Source: JAICXG01 sp036494545 (lineage in GTDB: Bacteria > Verrucomicrobiota > Verrucomicrobiia > Chthoniobacterales > UBA10450). Taken from it: a DNA stretch of 64,000 bases. Positions 44,931 through 54,236 of the stretch are shown in pieces (positions within the stretch are counted from its first letter, which is position 1; every line of letters starts with the position of its first letter). The translations under genes were made by a program, and so were the position numbers. The notes below the pieces were generated by a model. It did not search any database, was not told where the DNA came from, and saw nothing but the letters and a program-made list of their open reading frames with translations. Location: positions 62,001-126,000 of the forward strand of contig DASXOB010000022.1 in NCBI GenBank assembly GCA_036494545.1, written 5' to 3'.

Positions 44931-46114
44931 TCGTTGCTCAGAAAGTTGGAACTGTTACGCATGAAACCGCGAGCGGTCTCGAGCGGCGGTTTGGTCGCAA
45001 GGGTGTTTACCTGGGCGGCGGCATTCTCGGTATTCTCGTCCTCCTTCTCCTCATCCGCTTTGTTACCAGCGGTCACAAAGCGACACCTCCTCCTCCGCCT
45101 CGTCCGGTTGCAGTTGCAAAGGTAACCACGAAAGACGTCCCTTTGTATATCGATGAAATTGGCACCTGCGCCGCTTACGAAACCGTGCAAGTCCAGGCGC
45201 AGGTCAGTGGGCAGATTGTTGCCCGCAATTTCAAGGATGGTCAGGATGTAAAAAAAAGCGACCTGCTTTTCACGATCGATCCGCGTCCCTATCAGGCGGT
45301 GCTTGATTCGGCCAAAGCTGACCTGATGCTGGCAGAAGCCAACTTGAAGAGACAGGAGGAACTGAGAGCCAAGGCTGTCACCGCCAAGCAAGATTGGGAC
45401 ACCGCAAAAGCCTCTGCGATGAAAGCTCAAGCGGTGGTCGATGCAGCGCAGGTAAATCTTGATTATTGTTCAATCCGGTCGCCGATCGATGGCCGAATCG
45501 GGCTCCGACAGGTTGATGTCGGCAATACCGTCTCGGCGGGTGCGAGCAGCGCCGTCCTGGTGACGATCGACAATCTCGATCCGATCTACACCGATTTTAC
45601 CATCGCTGAGCCGGACATGCCGCAGGTTCGAAGATATCTCGGCGGTCCTAACGTGAAGGTCCTGACGCAACCGCCGAACAGCAACGTGGCGGCGCGTCCC
45701 GGTAGCCTTTATTTTATCGCCAACACCGTCACACCCGGGACCGGCACAGTGCAGGCGCGCGGCGTGACGCCGAATCACGACCGTCTGCTCTGGCCGTCCG
45801 AGTTCGTCAACGTGCGCCTTGTCCTCGACATTTTGAAAAATGCGACGCTCGTGCCTAACGATGCTGTGCAGACAGGCCAGAACGGTCCCTATGTTTTCGT
45901 GGTCAAACCGGACAATACGCTCGACCTGCGATTGGTCGCACCGGGTCAACGCCAGGATGGCGAGCTCATCGTCATCACGAAGGGCCTCAAACCAGGGGAA
46001 ACGGTCGTTACCGCTGGCCAGTTGCAACTTGCACCGGGCACAAAGGTGGCCATCAAATCCAACGCAAACCCAAGGCAGCAGCCTGTCGCTAGCGAGCCGG
46101 ATGCGGTGCCCTGA
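44927..46114 (+). CDS. RND efflux periplasmic adaptor (MdtA/AcrA-like)
   Basis: A 395-residue membrane-fusion protein. One N-terminal membrane helix (GGILGILVLLLLIRFVTSG) is followed by the biotinyl-lipoyl-like halves, with EIGTCAAYETVQVQAQVSGQIVARNFKDGQDVKKSDLLFTIDP-type sequence near 75-115. A coiled-coil hairpin (about 120-180) and beta-barrel domains then follow. It links the inner-membrane pump to an outer-membrane channel; no TolC-type gene lies in the operon. Its stop overlaps the pump start by one base. A 9-mer at 45853 encodes part of the C-terminal third. Confidence 0.94.
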   Translation: MIVAQKVGTVTHETASGLERRFGRKGVYLGGGILGILVLLLLIRFVTSGHKATPPPPPRPVAVAKVTTKDVPLYIDEIGTCAAYETVQVQAQVSGQIVARNFKDGQDVKKSDLLFTIDPRPYQAVLDSAKADLMLAEANLKRQEELRAKAVTAKQDWDTAKASAMKAQAVVDAAQVNLDYCSIRSPIDGRIGLRQVDVGNTVSAGASSAVLVTIDNLDPIYTDFTIAEPDMPQVRRYLGGPNVKVLTQPPNSNVAARPGSLYFIANTVTPGTGTVQARGVTPNHDRLLWPSEFVNVRLVLDILKNATLVPNDAVQTGQNGPYVFVVKPDNTLDLRLVAPGQRQDGELIVITKGLKPGETVVTAGQLQLAPGTKVAIKSNANPRQQPVASEPDAVP

Positions 46115-49100
46115 TGGCCAGATCGAATAGCGATAATCGGGGCGAAGGTTCCGACGGCGCGAACGGCGACTCGAAAAGTGCCAGGCGCGGCATGCCATCA
46201 GAGGAAGCGCGGGCAGAAGCCGGACAAACGCCGGCGAAAAAGCTCGTGCAGTTCTCCTCCGGGTTATCGCGGCCCTTCATCGCACGGCCGGTCATGACGA
46301 TGCTGCTGACGGCGTCGATCGTTGTCTTCGGCATCCTAACCTACAACGAATTGTCCGTGAACGACCTGCCGGCGGTCGATTACCCTGTGATCCAGGTCAA
46401 GGCCTCCTATCCTGGGGCGAATCCGGAAACGATGGCGAACACCATCGCCACCCCGCTCGAGAAGCAGTTCACGCAAATTCCCGGCCTGAACCTGAGCACC
46501 AGTACGAACACTCAGGGCAACACCAGCATCACTCTCCAGTTTGATCTTTCCAAGAGCGTCGACGCCGCCGCGACCGATGTGCAATCGGCCATTCAAGCAG
46601 CGAGCGGGAGGTTGCCGAACGACCTGCCCAGCCCGCCCAGCTTTACTAAGACGAATCCAAACGATCAGGCGGTCATTTATATCGCGTTGACGAGTGACAC
46701 GTTGAGCGATGGCGAGCTATATCGCTACGCCACGACCGAGGTCTCGCAGCGGATCAACATCCTGCCGGGCGTCTCGCAAGTGAGCATCTATGGCGTCCAA
46801 GGCGCCATTCGAATCAAGGTGGATCCCGGCGCGCTTGTGACCCGCGGAATGACCTTCAGTGATCTCGCTAATGCGATTCAAGGGGGCACCGCCTACTCAG
46901 GCGCCGGACAATTTGACGGACGCAACAATTCCATCGTCCTGCGGCCTAACGGGCAGATTGTTGACGCGGAAGGTTATCGCAACCTGATCGTGAAACAGGA
47001 TGCGAAAGGCGGGAAAGTTTACCTGCGCGATGTGGCCAAGGTGATTGATGGAGTGCAGGATGAGCGCATGTCGCGGCACTTCTTCGCTCGCGGCTATAGT
47101 CCGCCGGCCTCGGTGGTTGTGTTCGCGGTCTTCCGCCAGGCTGGAGCAAATGCAGTTGCGGTGGCCCGTTCCGTTCAAGCACTGATTCCACAGCTGCAAA
47201 AGGAGTTACCCGGGTCGATTCGCTTGCTTCCCACCTTTGACCGCTCGCAGTCGATCGTGAACTCACTCGATGACGTGAAGGAAACTCTATTCATTGCCTT
47301 CGTCCTCGTCATCTTCGTCATCTTCGTTTTTCTCGGCCGCGCGTCCGATACCCTCATCCCGATGGTGGCGTTGCCGATGTCCTTCCTCATCACATTTGTC
47401 GGAATGTGGGCGCTCGGATATTCGGTAAACAATCTCACCCTGATGGCCCTAACCCTCGCCATTGGCTTTCTCGTCGACGACGCGATCGTCTTTCTGGAAA
47501 ACGTCGTCCGCCGCGCCGAAGCCGGCGAAACGATCTACCGCGCAACCTTGAACAGCGCGGGTGAAATTTCCTTCACCATCCTTTCGATGACTCTTTCGCT
47601 CGCGGCGGTCTTCATTCCGCTCGCCTTCATGCCGGGACTGTTAGGCAGAATCTTCCGCGAGTTTGCCATCACCATCATCATTGCAATCATCGCTTCAGGT
47701 TTGGTCTCGCTTACCCTGACGCCCTTGATGTGTTCGCGCATTCTCGTCGAGCGTGGACCCAAGCACCGCAAGACTTGGACGGAGCGCGTTGTCGAGCGTT
47801 TCTTCATTCCAATTCGCGACGCTTACGGGCGTTCGCTTGATTGGTTTCTCGGGCACGGCTGGATTGCCTTGCCAGTGGTCATCGCCTGCGTCATCGGCGT
47901 CTGGTTCTTCTTCAATCAACTGCCATTCACTCTGCTGCCGACTGGCGATAGTGGCGTCATTCGTGGATTTTTCATCACTCAAGAAGGCGCCTCGCCCGAT
48001 AAACAGCGTCGGCTCCAGGAGCAGCTTGATCCCATTCTCCAAGCCAACCCGGCCGTCGATAAGTACTTTACCGTTGCGGGGCGCGCCGGTACGGCCGCAG
48101 GCGTCTTCACTGTCCTCTTTCTCAAGGACCGCTCCCAGCGTGAAGACATCGAGACGGTCGCAGCCGAGGTGCGCAAGGCTTGCAGCGAACTCCCCGGGAT
48201 CATACCGACCCTGCAGCCGCAACCCGTACTGCAGATTAACGTCGGCGCGACCGGAAGCTCCTTCGGTCGCTACACTTATGTGCTAAGTGGAATCAATCCC
48301 GATGAGGTCTATGCCGCTGCCGATAAACTCGAGGCGAAGCTCAAGGATTATCCGGGTTTCGCTAATCCTCCGCGGTCCGATCTTTTCCGTAATACGCCCA
48401 ATCTCGATATCGACATAGAGCGCGGACGCGCCGGCCTTTACGGCGTCTCCACCACAGCGATCCAAAGCCTTCTCCGGTCCGCCTACTCCCAGAATTATGT
48501 CTATCTCATCAAGGAGGCCGACGACCAATACCAGGTGATCGTTGAAGCCGACAACAAGGACCGATCTGAGCCGACCAACCTGCGCCAGATCTACGTCAAG
48601 CCGGACAACGGCACGAACAAGCTAATTCCGTTGCAAGCAGTCACTACGACGAAGGAGACTCTCGGCCTTCAATCAGTGAACCACGTCAACCAGTTCACCA
48701 GCGTTACCTTCGGTTTCGATACTAAATCCGGCGTAGCGCTCGGCGATGTCCTTAATTACATCGACAAAACCGCCGCCCAAGTACTGCCTTCTACGGTGAA
48801 AGGGGAGTTACAGGGTGAAGGCCTCGTCCTCCAACAACTGTTCAGTGCCCTGCCCTATCTTGTCATCGCGGCCGTCTTCGTCATGTATGTGATCCTTGGG
48901 ATTCTTTACGAGAGTTATGTGCATCCCGTGACCGTGCTTTCCACTCTTGTTCCCGCTGTCGTAGGTGGACTTATGACTCTCTGGCTGTTTAACTCCACCC
49001 TCTCGCTCTACTCGGTCATCGGGCTCTTCCTTCTCATGGGCATCGTGAAAAAGAACGGCATTATGATTGTCGACTTCGCGCTTCATCGGCTCGACGAAGG

Positions 49101-49434
49101 CTACGATCGTCGGGGCGCCATTCATGAGGCAAGCATCGAGCGTTTTCGGCCAATCATCATGACGACCCTGGCCGCCTTGATGGGCGCGCTGCCGATCGCC
49201 CTCGGGGTTGGTTCCGAAGGTTCATCACGGCGCCCACTCGGCTTGGTGATCGTCGGGGGCCTTGTCGTCTCACAGCTCATCACCCTCTATATCACACCTG
49301 TGATCTATCTTGCCCTCGAGTGGTTCCAGGAAAGCGTGCTCGACCGGGTGCCGTTCCTTCGCAGTGCCCATACACACCACGAGGCCGATGAGCAACGCCA
49401 TGGTGGCGAACTTGAGCCAGCCACTGCTGGCTAG
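46114..49434 (+). CDS. RND multidrug efflux pump, inner-membrane subunit (AcrB/MdtB type)
   Basis: A 1106-residue proton-driven exporter with 12 helices and two large periplasmic loops. It has an unusually long, charged N-terminal tail of about 50 residues before the canonical FIARPVMTMLLTASIVVFGI helix. Marks include NDLPAVDYPVIQV, the helix 4 acidic pair in GFLVDDAIVFLENV, and LLMGIVKKNGIMIVDFAL in the second half. The sequence is closest to MdtB/MdtC-like proteins. With the adaptor and MarR gene it forms one operon. It contains only near-copies of the 9-mer. Confidence 0.95.
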   Translation: MARSNSDNRGEGSDGANGDSKSARRGMPSEEARAEAGQTPAKKLVQFSSGLSRPFIARPVMTMLLTASIVVFGILTYNELSVNDLPAVDYPVIQVKASYPGANPETMANTIATPLEKQFTQIPGLNLSTSTNTQGNTSITLQFDLSKSVDAAATDVQSAIQAASGRLPNDLPSPPSFTKTNPNDQAVIYIALTSDTLSDGELYRYATTEVSQRINILPGVSQVSIYGVQGAIRIKVDPGALVTRGMTFSDLANAIQGGTAYSGAGQFDGRNNSIVLRPNGQIVDAEGYRNLIVKQDAKGGKVYLRDVAKVIDGVQDERMSRHFFARGYSPPASVVVFAVFRQAGANAVAVARSVQALIPQLQKELPGSIRLLPTFDRSQSIVNSLDDVKETLFIAFVLVIFVIFVFLGRASDTLIPMVALPMSFLITFVGMWALGYSVNNLTLMALTLAIGFLVDDAIVFLENVVRRAEAGETIYRATLNSAGEISFTILSMTLSLAAVFIPLAFMPGLLGRIFREFAITIIIAIIASGLVSLTLTPLMCSRILVERGPKHRKTWTERVVERFFIPIRDAYGRSLDWFLGHGWIALPVVIACVIGVWFFFNQLPFTLLPTGDSGVIRGFFITQEGASPDKQRRLQEQLDPILQANPAVDKYFTVAGRAGTAAGVFTVLFLKDRSQREDIETVAAEVRKACSELPGIIPTLQPQPVLQINVGATGSSFGRYTYVLSGINPDEVYAAADKLEAKLKDYPGFANPPRSDLFRNTPNLDIDIERGRAGLYGVSTTAIQSLLRSAYSQNYVYLIKEADDQYQVIVEADNKDRSEPTNLRQIYVKPDNGTNKLIPLQAVTTTKETLGLQSVNHVNQFTSVTFGFDTKSGVALGDVLNYIDKTAAQVLPSTVKGELQGEGLVLQQLFSALPYLVIAAVFVMYVILGILYESYVHPVTVLSTLVPAVVGGLMTLWLFNSTLSLYSVIGLFLLMGIVKKNGIMIVDFALHRLDEGYDRRGAIHEASIERFRPIIMTTLAALMGALPIALGVGSEGSSRRPLGLVIVGGLVVSQLITLYITPVIYLALEWFQESVLDRVPFLRSAHTHHEADEQRHGGELEPATAG

Positions 49435-49707
49435 GCCGCATCTTTCCGGTAGTGATCGACCACAGGATAGGTGCGGGCCACGAGGCCAAAGGCGAGGCGC
49501 TGTGCGCCATGTTCGTCGCTCGTTAGGCAGCGCAGTGCTCTCAACTTCTCCAGCGTTCGCCCGGGCCTAAGCCATTCATACCACGATTACGGCAAACTCG
49601 ATTGATTCATTACAAGCAGTCGGAACCCACCCATTCCGCAGCCTCCAGGAAACGGAATCGGGGAAAAGTCGAGGCTTAACTCAGCTTTGACAATTCACTT
49701 CCAACTC
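49435..49707. other. Spacer between convergent efflux and arylsulfotransferase genes
   Basis: No gene is seen. It holds one exact 9-mer (49520-49528) and no clear terminator hairpin. Confidence 0.5.
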
Positions 49708-51168
49708 TCACTTAAACCGCAAATCTTCCAGATGAATCGGCACCGCGTTCCAGGCTGTCGAACAACCGGCGAGCACGGGGTATTGATAGTAGAAAGCAAT
49801 ACTGCCTGTATTATCCAGGCCCACCAGATCAGTAGAAATATTCGGACCAGCCAGAGTGTAATCGATGAAATAGTTATTTGCCTTGTCCTCGTATACGCTA
49901 CTGCAGAACGGACTATCGATTGGCGGATCTGCCAAGTAATGCCAGACCTCGGTGGCAGTGTTACCCGCGATCGAATAGCGACGCGGTGCGCTGTAAGTAC
50001 GGGTCTCGCCCGGAGGGGATTGATAAAGACTGCCCTCGCCGTCATCAAAGAGCAAAAGCTGGTCGTGAAAAAAGGAGACTGCATGCTGGCCAATGGGAGG
50101 TAGGCTATTCGGACCAAGGGTGAGTGCGAATGCGCGCAGAGAAGGAAACTCGTACCAATGCTTGGTTGTATCGCCCAGGATCCACCTGATGGCCCCGCTA
50201 TCGTAATCAATGGCGACGACAAAGTTCTCACGGCTCGAGACGATTAACGAGTTATCCGATTTCCGATACGCTGTGGCATTGTTATGAAACCAATCGGCGG
50301 GAGCCGGTTGGAGGAAATCGTTAGGATCATCGCCGCCCGCGATCATCGCCGCGCTGATAATGTCGGCCAGGTTCCAGGTCCGCAAAACATTCCCGGAAGC
50401 ATCGACCTCGATATTGACGCATTCCGTCCAGTCAACTGTATCCACCTCCGTGATAATACCGTCGCGACCGACATCGAAGTTATGATGGAAGTCAGTTACT
50501 CCCAGACTGTCATAACTTGCCAGAGTCTGATATCTGCCGTCGAACTCTTGGCGGACCAGAGAGGTACCATCGGCGACATAAAGTCCATTTTGGAAGAGAA
50601 TTGAACTTTGAGTTGTCACCGGTGCCGTTCCCACCCAGCGAATCTCGGCATCAGAATCGATAATCACCGGGGTCGTAGCCAGGGAGATGCTTTTCAAAAG
50701 CATAAAGTCATAACTAAGCGTCGTACCTGGCAACCTTGATTGAACAATCGTCGGGTCATCAAAAGTTCCGCCATCGAAGTCCGCGCTAGCTACCGTTACG
50801 GTCTGCTGTTGCGAAGAGCCATCGGTGAAGCGGCTCTGGACCGTAACGGTATTGGAGAAGTTCTGATAAAGACCAAAGACCGGCAGAGTCAGCTTGCCGT
50901 TCCTAAGATTAAAGTAATCGTGGCTTTGCAGATAGGCGCTCGTGTAAGAGGCCGCGATCGGCCGGGTTTGGGAGAGCGGTTTGGGCTGGACCGTAAACTT
51001 GATCGTAGCGAGCGTCGTCGGCTCGCTAATTTTGAGAGTGAGAAAACTAATGAAAGGCGTGGGTCCCGGATCAATTCTATCCAGTTTAAGGGAAGCGCTA
51101 ACTGCATCGGAATCCCCGGCCCAGGCAAGGAAGAAGACTGTGCTGACGGTAATGATCCATTTTTTCAT
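49708..51168 (-). CDS. Exported arylsulfotransferase-like (AssT) protein
   Basis: A protein of about 486 residues with a signal peptide (WIITVSTVFFLAWAG). The N-terminal beta domain (to about 130) and six-bladed propeller match the AssT family, with LGVTDFHHNFDVGRDG near residue 230 carrying the His pair expected at the active site. SSRENFVVAIDYDSGAIRWILGD and PIGQHAVSFFHDQLLLFDDG are further family blocks. Such enzymes transfer sulfate between phenols without PAPS in the periplasm. The start at 51168 is preferred because AAGGAG sits just upstream; a longer frame also exists. Confidence 0.85.
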   Translation of the reverse strand: MKKWIITVSTVFFLAWAGDSDAVSASLKLDRIDPGPTPFISFLTLKISEPTTLATIKFTVQPKPLSQTRPIAASYTSAYLQSHDYFNLRNGKLTLPVFGLYQNFSNTVTVQSRFTDGSSQQQTVTVASADFDGGTFDDPTIVQSRLPGTTLSYDFMLLKSISLATTPVIIDSDAEIRWVGTAPVTTQSSILFQNGLYVADGTSLVRQEFDGRYQTLASYDSLGVTDFHHNFDVGRDGIITEVDTVDWTECVNIEVDASGNVLRTWNLADIISAAMIAGGDDPNDFLQPAPADWFHNNATAYRKSDNSLIVSSRENFVVAIDYDSGAIRWILGDTTKHWYEFPSLRAFALTLGPNSLPPIGQHAVSFFHDQLLLFDDGEGSLYQSPPGETRTYSAPRRYSIAGNTATEVWHYLADPPIDSPFCSSVYEDKANNYFIDYTLAGPNISTDLVGLDNTGSIAFYYQYPVLAGCSTAWNAVPIHLEDLRFK

Positions 51169-51378
51169 AAGCTCCTTCATTTGCGCCACACCATTCGGCT
51201 TCAACGCCAAACTGTTTTCGGTGACCTTCTTTGGTTACTCCGATCGAGTTCTTGGCGGCATCGTGAGAGGCCTGTTTGCCGGAGTCAAGCTTATTTGCCC
51301 GGTAAGTTGTCGACCACGTCGACAGCGTCCAAGCAACGGGCAACCGTCTCTGTGAACTGAGGCAGACAAACTGATTTC
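51169..51378. other. Spacer beside the arylsulfotransferase gene
   Basis: About 210 bases with no recognisable gene; an inverted pair, GTTGTCGAC / GTCGAC, lies near 51307-51320. Confidence 0.35.
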
Positions 51379-54078
51379 CTAGAGATCCGCCACCAGCTCG
51401 CGCTGCGCGATGGTGCCGTGGCTGCCCTGTTGCTGGATTAATTTCGCCACCAGCCCAGTCCAGCCCGTCTGATGACTCGCTCCCAGTCCGGTCCCAGTAT
51501 CGCCATGAAAAAACTCATGAAACAGGTATCGGTCGCGATCGGCTTCGCCTAACGATCTTCCACAGGCCCCTGCGAACGGCCGCTCTCCCTTTTCATTGCG
51601 CAACCAAAGCTTGATCAGCCGATTGGACAGCTCGTTCGCGATCTGGTCCAGCGGCAGAAACTGCCCAGAACCGGTTGGACACTCAACCTTAAAATCATCG
51701 CCGTAGTAATGATGAAACTTTTGCAGCGACTCAACGAGCAGGTAATTGATCGGAAACCAAACCGGACCGCGCCAGTTGGAGTTACCACCGAAGATGCCGG
51801 TCTGAGAGTCCGCTGGCTCGTAGTTAACTACTTTCCGCTCCGTCCGCACTTCGAGCACATAAGGATGCTCCCGGTGAAACCTGCTCAGCGAACGCACGCC
51901 GTATTCGCTCAGGAATTCGTTCGGATCGAGCATCCGACGGAGCAAACACTTCATGCGGTGACCGCGTGTCAGGGCAATGAGTCGCCGATCACCCATTCCA
52001 GGTTCGTACCAACGGGAGATTAGTGCGGCCAAATCGGGTTTATTGTTGAGATACCATTCCAGGCGCTCGCGAAAGCCTGGCATCGCCTCCAGTAAGGCCG
52101 GCTCAAGCACTTCGACCGCCAGGAGCGGCATTAGCCCGACTACCGAATGAATCCTTAAAGGCAGATAACGCCCACCGGGGGTATGTAGAACGTCGTAGAA
52201 AAACTCGTCTGCTTCATCCCATAGGCCTATGCCCTGGCCGCCCGCGTTATTCATCGCCTGGGCGATACCAAGGAAATGTTCGAAGAACTTTGTCGCAATG
52301 TTTTCGTAGACTGGATTTTCGCGCGCCAGCTCAAGCGCGGTCCGCATCATCGTCAGGCAAAACATCCCCATCCAACTTGTGCCGTCGCTTTGTTCGAGCC
52401 GGCCGCCGTCGGGGAACTGCGCATTGCGGTCGAAGACGCCAATATTATCGAGTCCGAGAAAACCTCCTTCAAAGATATTGCGGCCACCGGAATCCTTCCG
52501 ATTTACCCACCAGGTGAAAGCAATAAGCAACTTATGAAAGACGGTCTCAAGGAAGGCGCGGTCGGCCTTGCCTGTCGCCCGCTCTTCGATCTTGTAAACC
52601 CGCCACGCGGCCCATCCCAGGACCGGCGGATTGATATCGCTGAAATTCCACTCGTAGGCCGGGACGTGACCGTTAGGATGCTGATACCATTCCCGCAGAA
52701 TGATATCGAGCTGGGACTTCGCAAAATGCGGATCGACTATCGCGAGCGGGATGCAGTGGAAGGCCAAATCCCAGGCCGCGTACCAGGGATATTCCCACGT
52801 GTCCGGCATGGACATGACACGTTCATTGTAGAGGTGCGTCCAGTGACAGTTGCGACCAGTCTTACGTTCGTTAGGCGGCGGTGGCTGCGCGGGATCGCCG
52901 TTCAACCATTCCTCTACCACATAGTAATAGAATTGCTTACTCCAAAGCATTCCAGCCAAAGCCTGCCGCTGGATGGTAGCAAGCTCCGGCGTTAGACATG
53001 AGGGAGCGAGGTCGCGATAGAATTCATCGGCTTCGCTGCGCCGCTCTTTGAAAAGATCGTCACAACGGGCGAATTCGCCCGAGATTCGACCGCGATCACC
53101 AGTCTCGGAATGAGTCTTGCGCAGCCGCAGGCGGATCACTTTCGTCGACCCGGGCGCAACCATGCAATGGTAGTGACCGGCTGCCTTCGTACCGGTGCGG
53201 GCAGGATTTACGGCCGAGGTACTTTGCCTGACAATCGCTTCGTGGAAGGCGTCCTTGACATGCGGCATTTGGTTCGGCACGCCGAAAAGCCGTTGCAGGT
53301 TTGTTTCGTTTTCCGTGAACAGAAGCTCATCCTGCCCTTCGCAGAAGAGGCTATATTCGCCCAGGACGTCGTGACTCGCCTCGATCACGCCAACCTCAGC
53401 TGAGTGATTATCTCCTAGCCTGAGGTTCGGTCGCGGCTGATCCGCCCGCCAGCTCCAGGTGTTACGAAACCAAAGCGTCGGAAGCAAATGCAGCATGGCA
53501 GCTTCCGGACCACAGTTTAGCGCGGACGCGCGAATGAAGATATCGTCCTCCGCTACCTTGGCATATTCAATCGCAATGTCGAAGAATCGGTTATCAGCCA
53601 AGACACCCGTATCCCAAAGCTCAAACTCAGGCTCCAGCCTCGACCGAGCGGCATTTTGTTTTACGAGTTCTTCATATGGAAAAGTAGCCTGCGGATAACG
53701 ATAAGTCATCCGCATGTAGGAGTGGGTTGGTGTGTTATCTTCAAAGAAGAAGATTTCCTTCACATCTTCACCGTGATTGCCTTGTGGACCGGTAAGTCCA
53801 AAAAGCCGCTCCTTTAGGATCGGGTCCCGCTCATTCCAAAAGGCAAAGGCAAAACAGAGCCGCTGCTTGTAATCGCAGATGCCGCCGATGCCATCCTCGC
53901 CCCAGCGGTAGGCGCGCGACCGAGCGTGCTCGTGAGGGAAATAGTTCCACGCGTCGCCATCCGCGCTATAATCCTCGCGCACCGTGCCCCATTGCCGTTC
54001 GCTCAGGTAAGGACCCCACAGGTGCCAGCGCTCGCTGGCGTGATCATTGGCGGCAAGCCGGTATTGTTCAGCGTTCAC
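51379..54078 (-). CDS. GH63-like glucosidase (mannosylglycerate/alpha-glucosidase type)
   Basis: A large 899-residue enzyme starting with GTG. The second half is an (alpha/alpha)6 barrel with LYNERVMSMPDTWEYPWYAAWDLAFHCIPLA near residue 415-445, YEWNFSDINPPVLGWAAWRVY near 480, and NSNWRGPVWFPINYLLVESL near 770. These are the GH63/MGH1 signatures; the Asp in AAWDLAFH and a Glu in the C-terminal part are the likely catalytic pair. No signal peptide is evident, so it probably acts in the cytoplasm. Substrate is not deducible. Two 9-mers are present, at 51547 and 52868. Confidence 0.87.
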   Translation of the reverse strand: MNAEQYRLAANDHASERWHLWGPYLSERQWGTVREDYSADGDAWNYFPHEHARSRAYRWGEDGIGGICDYKQRLCFAFAFWNERDPILKERLFGLTGPQGNHGEDVKEIFFFEDNTPTHSYMRMTYRYPQATFPYEELVKQNAARSRLEPEFELWDTGVLADNRFFDIAIEYAKVAEDDIFIRASALNCGPEAAMLHLLPTLWFRNTWSWRADQPRPNLRLGDNHSAEVGVIEASHDVLGEYSLFCEGQDELLFTENETNLQRLFGVPNQMPHVKDAFHEAIVRQSTSAVNPARTGTKAAGHYHCMVAPGSTKVIRLRLRKTHSETGDRGRISGEFARCDDLFKERRSEADEFYRDLAPSCLTPELATIQRQALAGMLWSKQFYYYVVEEWLNGDPAQPPPPNERKTGRNCHWTHLYNERVMSMPDTWEYPWYAAWDLAFHCIPLAIVDPHFAKSQLDIILREWYQHPNGHVPAYEWNFSDINPPVLGWAAWRVYKIEERATGKADRAFLETVFHKLLIAFTWWVNRKDSGGRNIFEGGFLGLDNIGVFDRNAQFPDGGRLEQSDGTSWMGMFCLTMMRTALELARENPVYENIATKFFEHFLGIAQAMNNAGGQGIGLWDEADEFFYDVLHTPGGRYLPLRIHSVVGLMPLLAVEVLEPALLEAMPGFRERLEWYLNNKPDLAALISRWYEPGMGDRRLIALTRGHRMKCLLRRMLDPNEFLSEYGVRSLSRFHREHPYVLEVRTERKVVNYEPADSQTGIFGGNSNWRGPVWFPINYLLVESLQKFHHYYGDDFKVECPTGSGQFLPLDQIANELSNRLIKLWLRNEKGERPFAGACGRSLGEADRDRYLFHEFFHGDTGTGLGASHQTGWTGLVAKLIQQQGSHGTIAQRELVADL

Positions 54079-54236
54079 ATTTCTTCACTGCAATTCGAGG
54101 CGACATTCCAGGCTGTCTATACCGTGCGAGTGGGCGCAAAGAAACGAAACATTGACGAAGGGCATGTCGTTCCTGGGCGACTGCGCTGAGCTAAGTCTAT
54201 CGCTCACCTGATTTCCAAGCATCGCTTTTATACGTT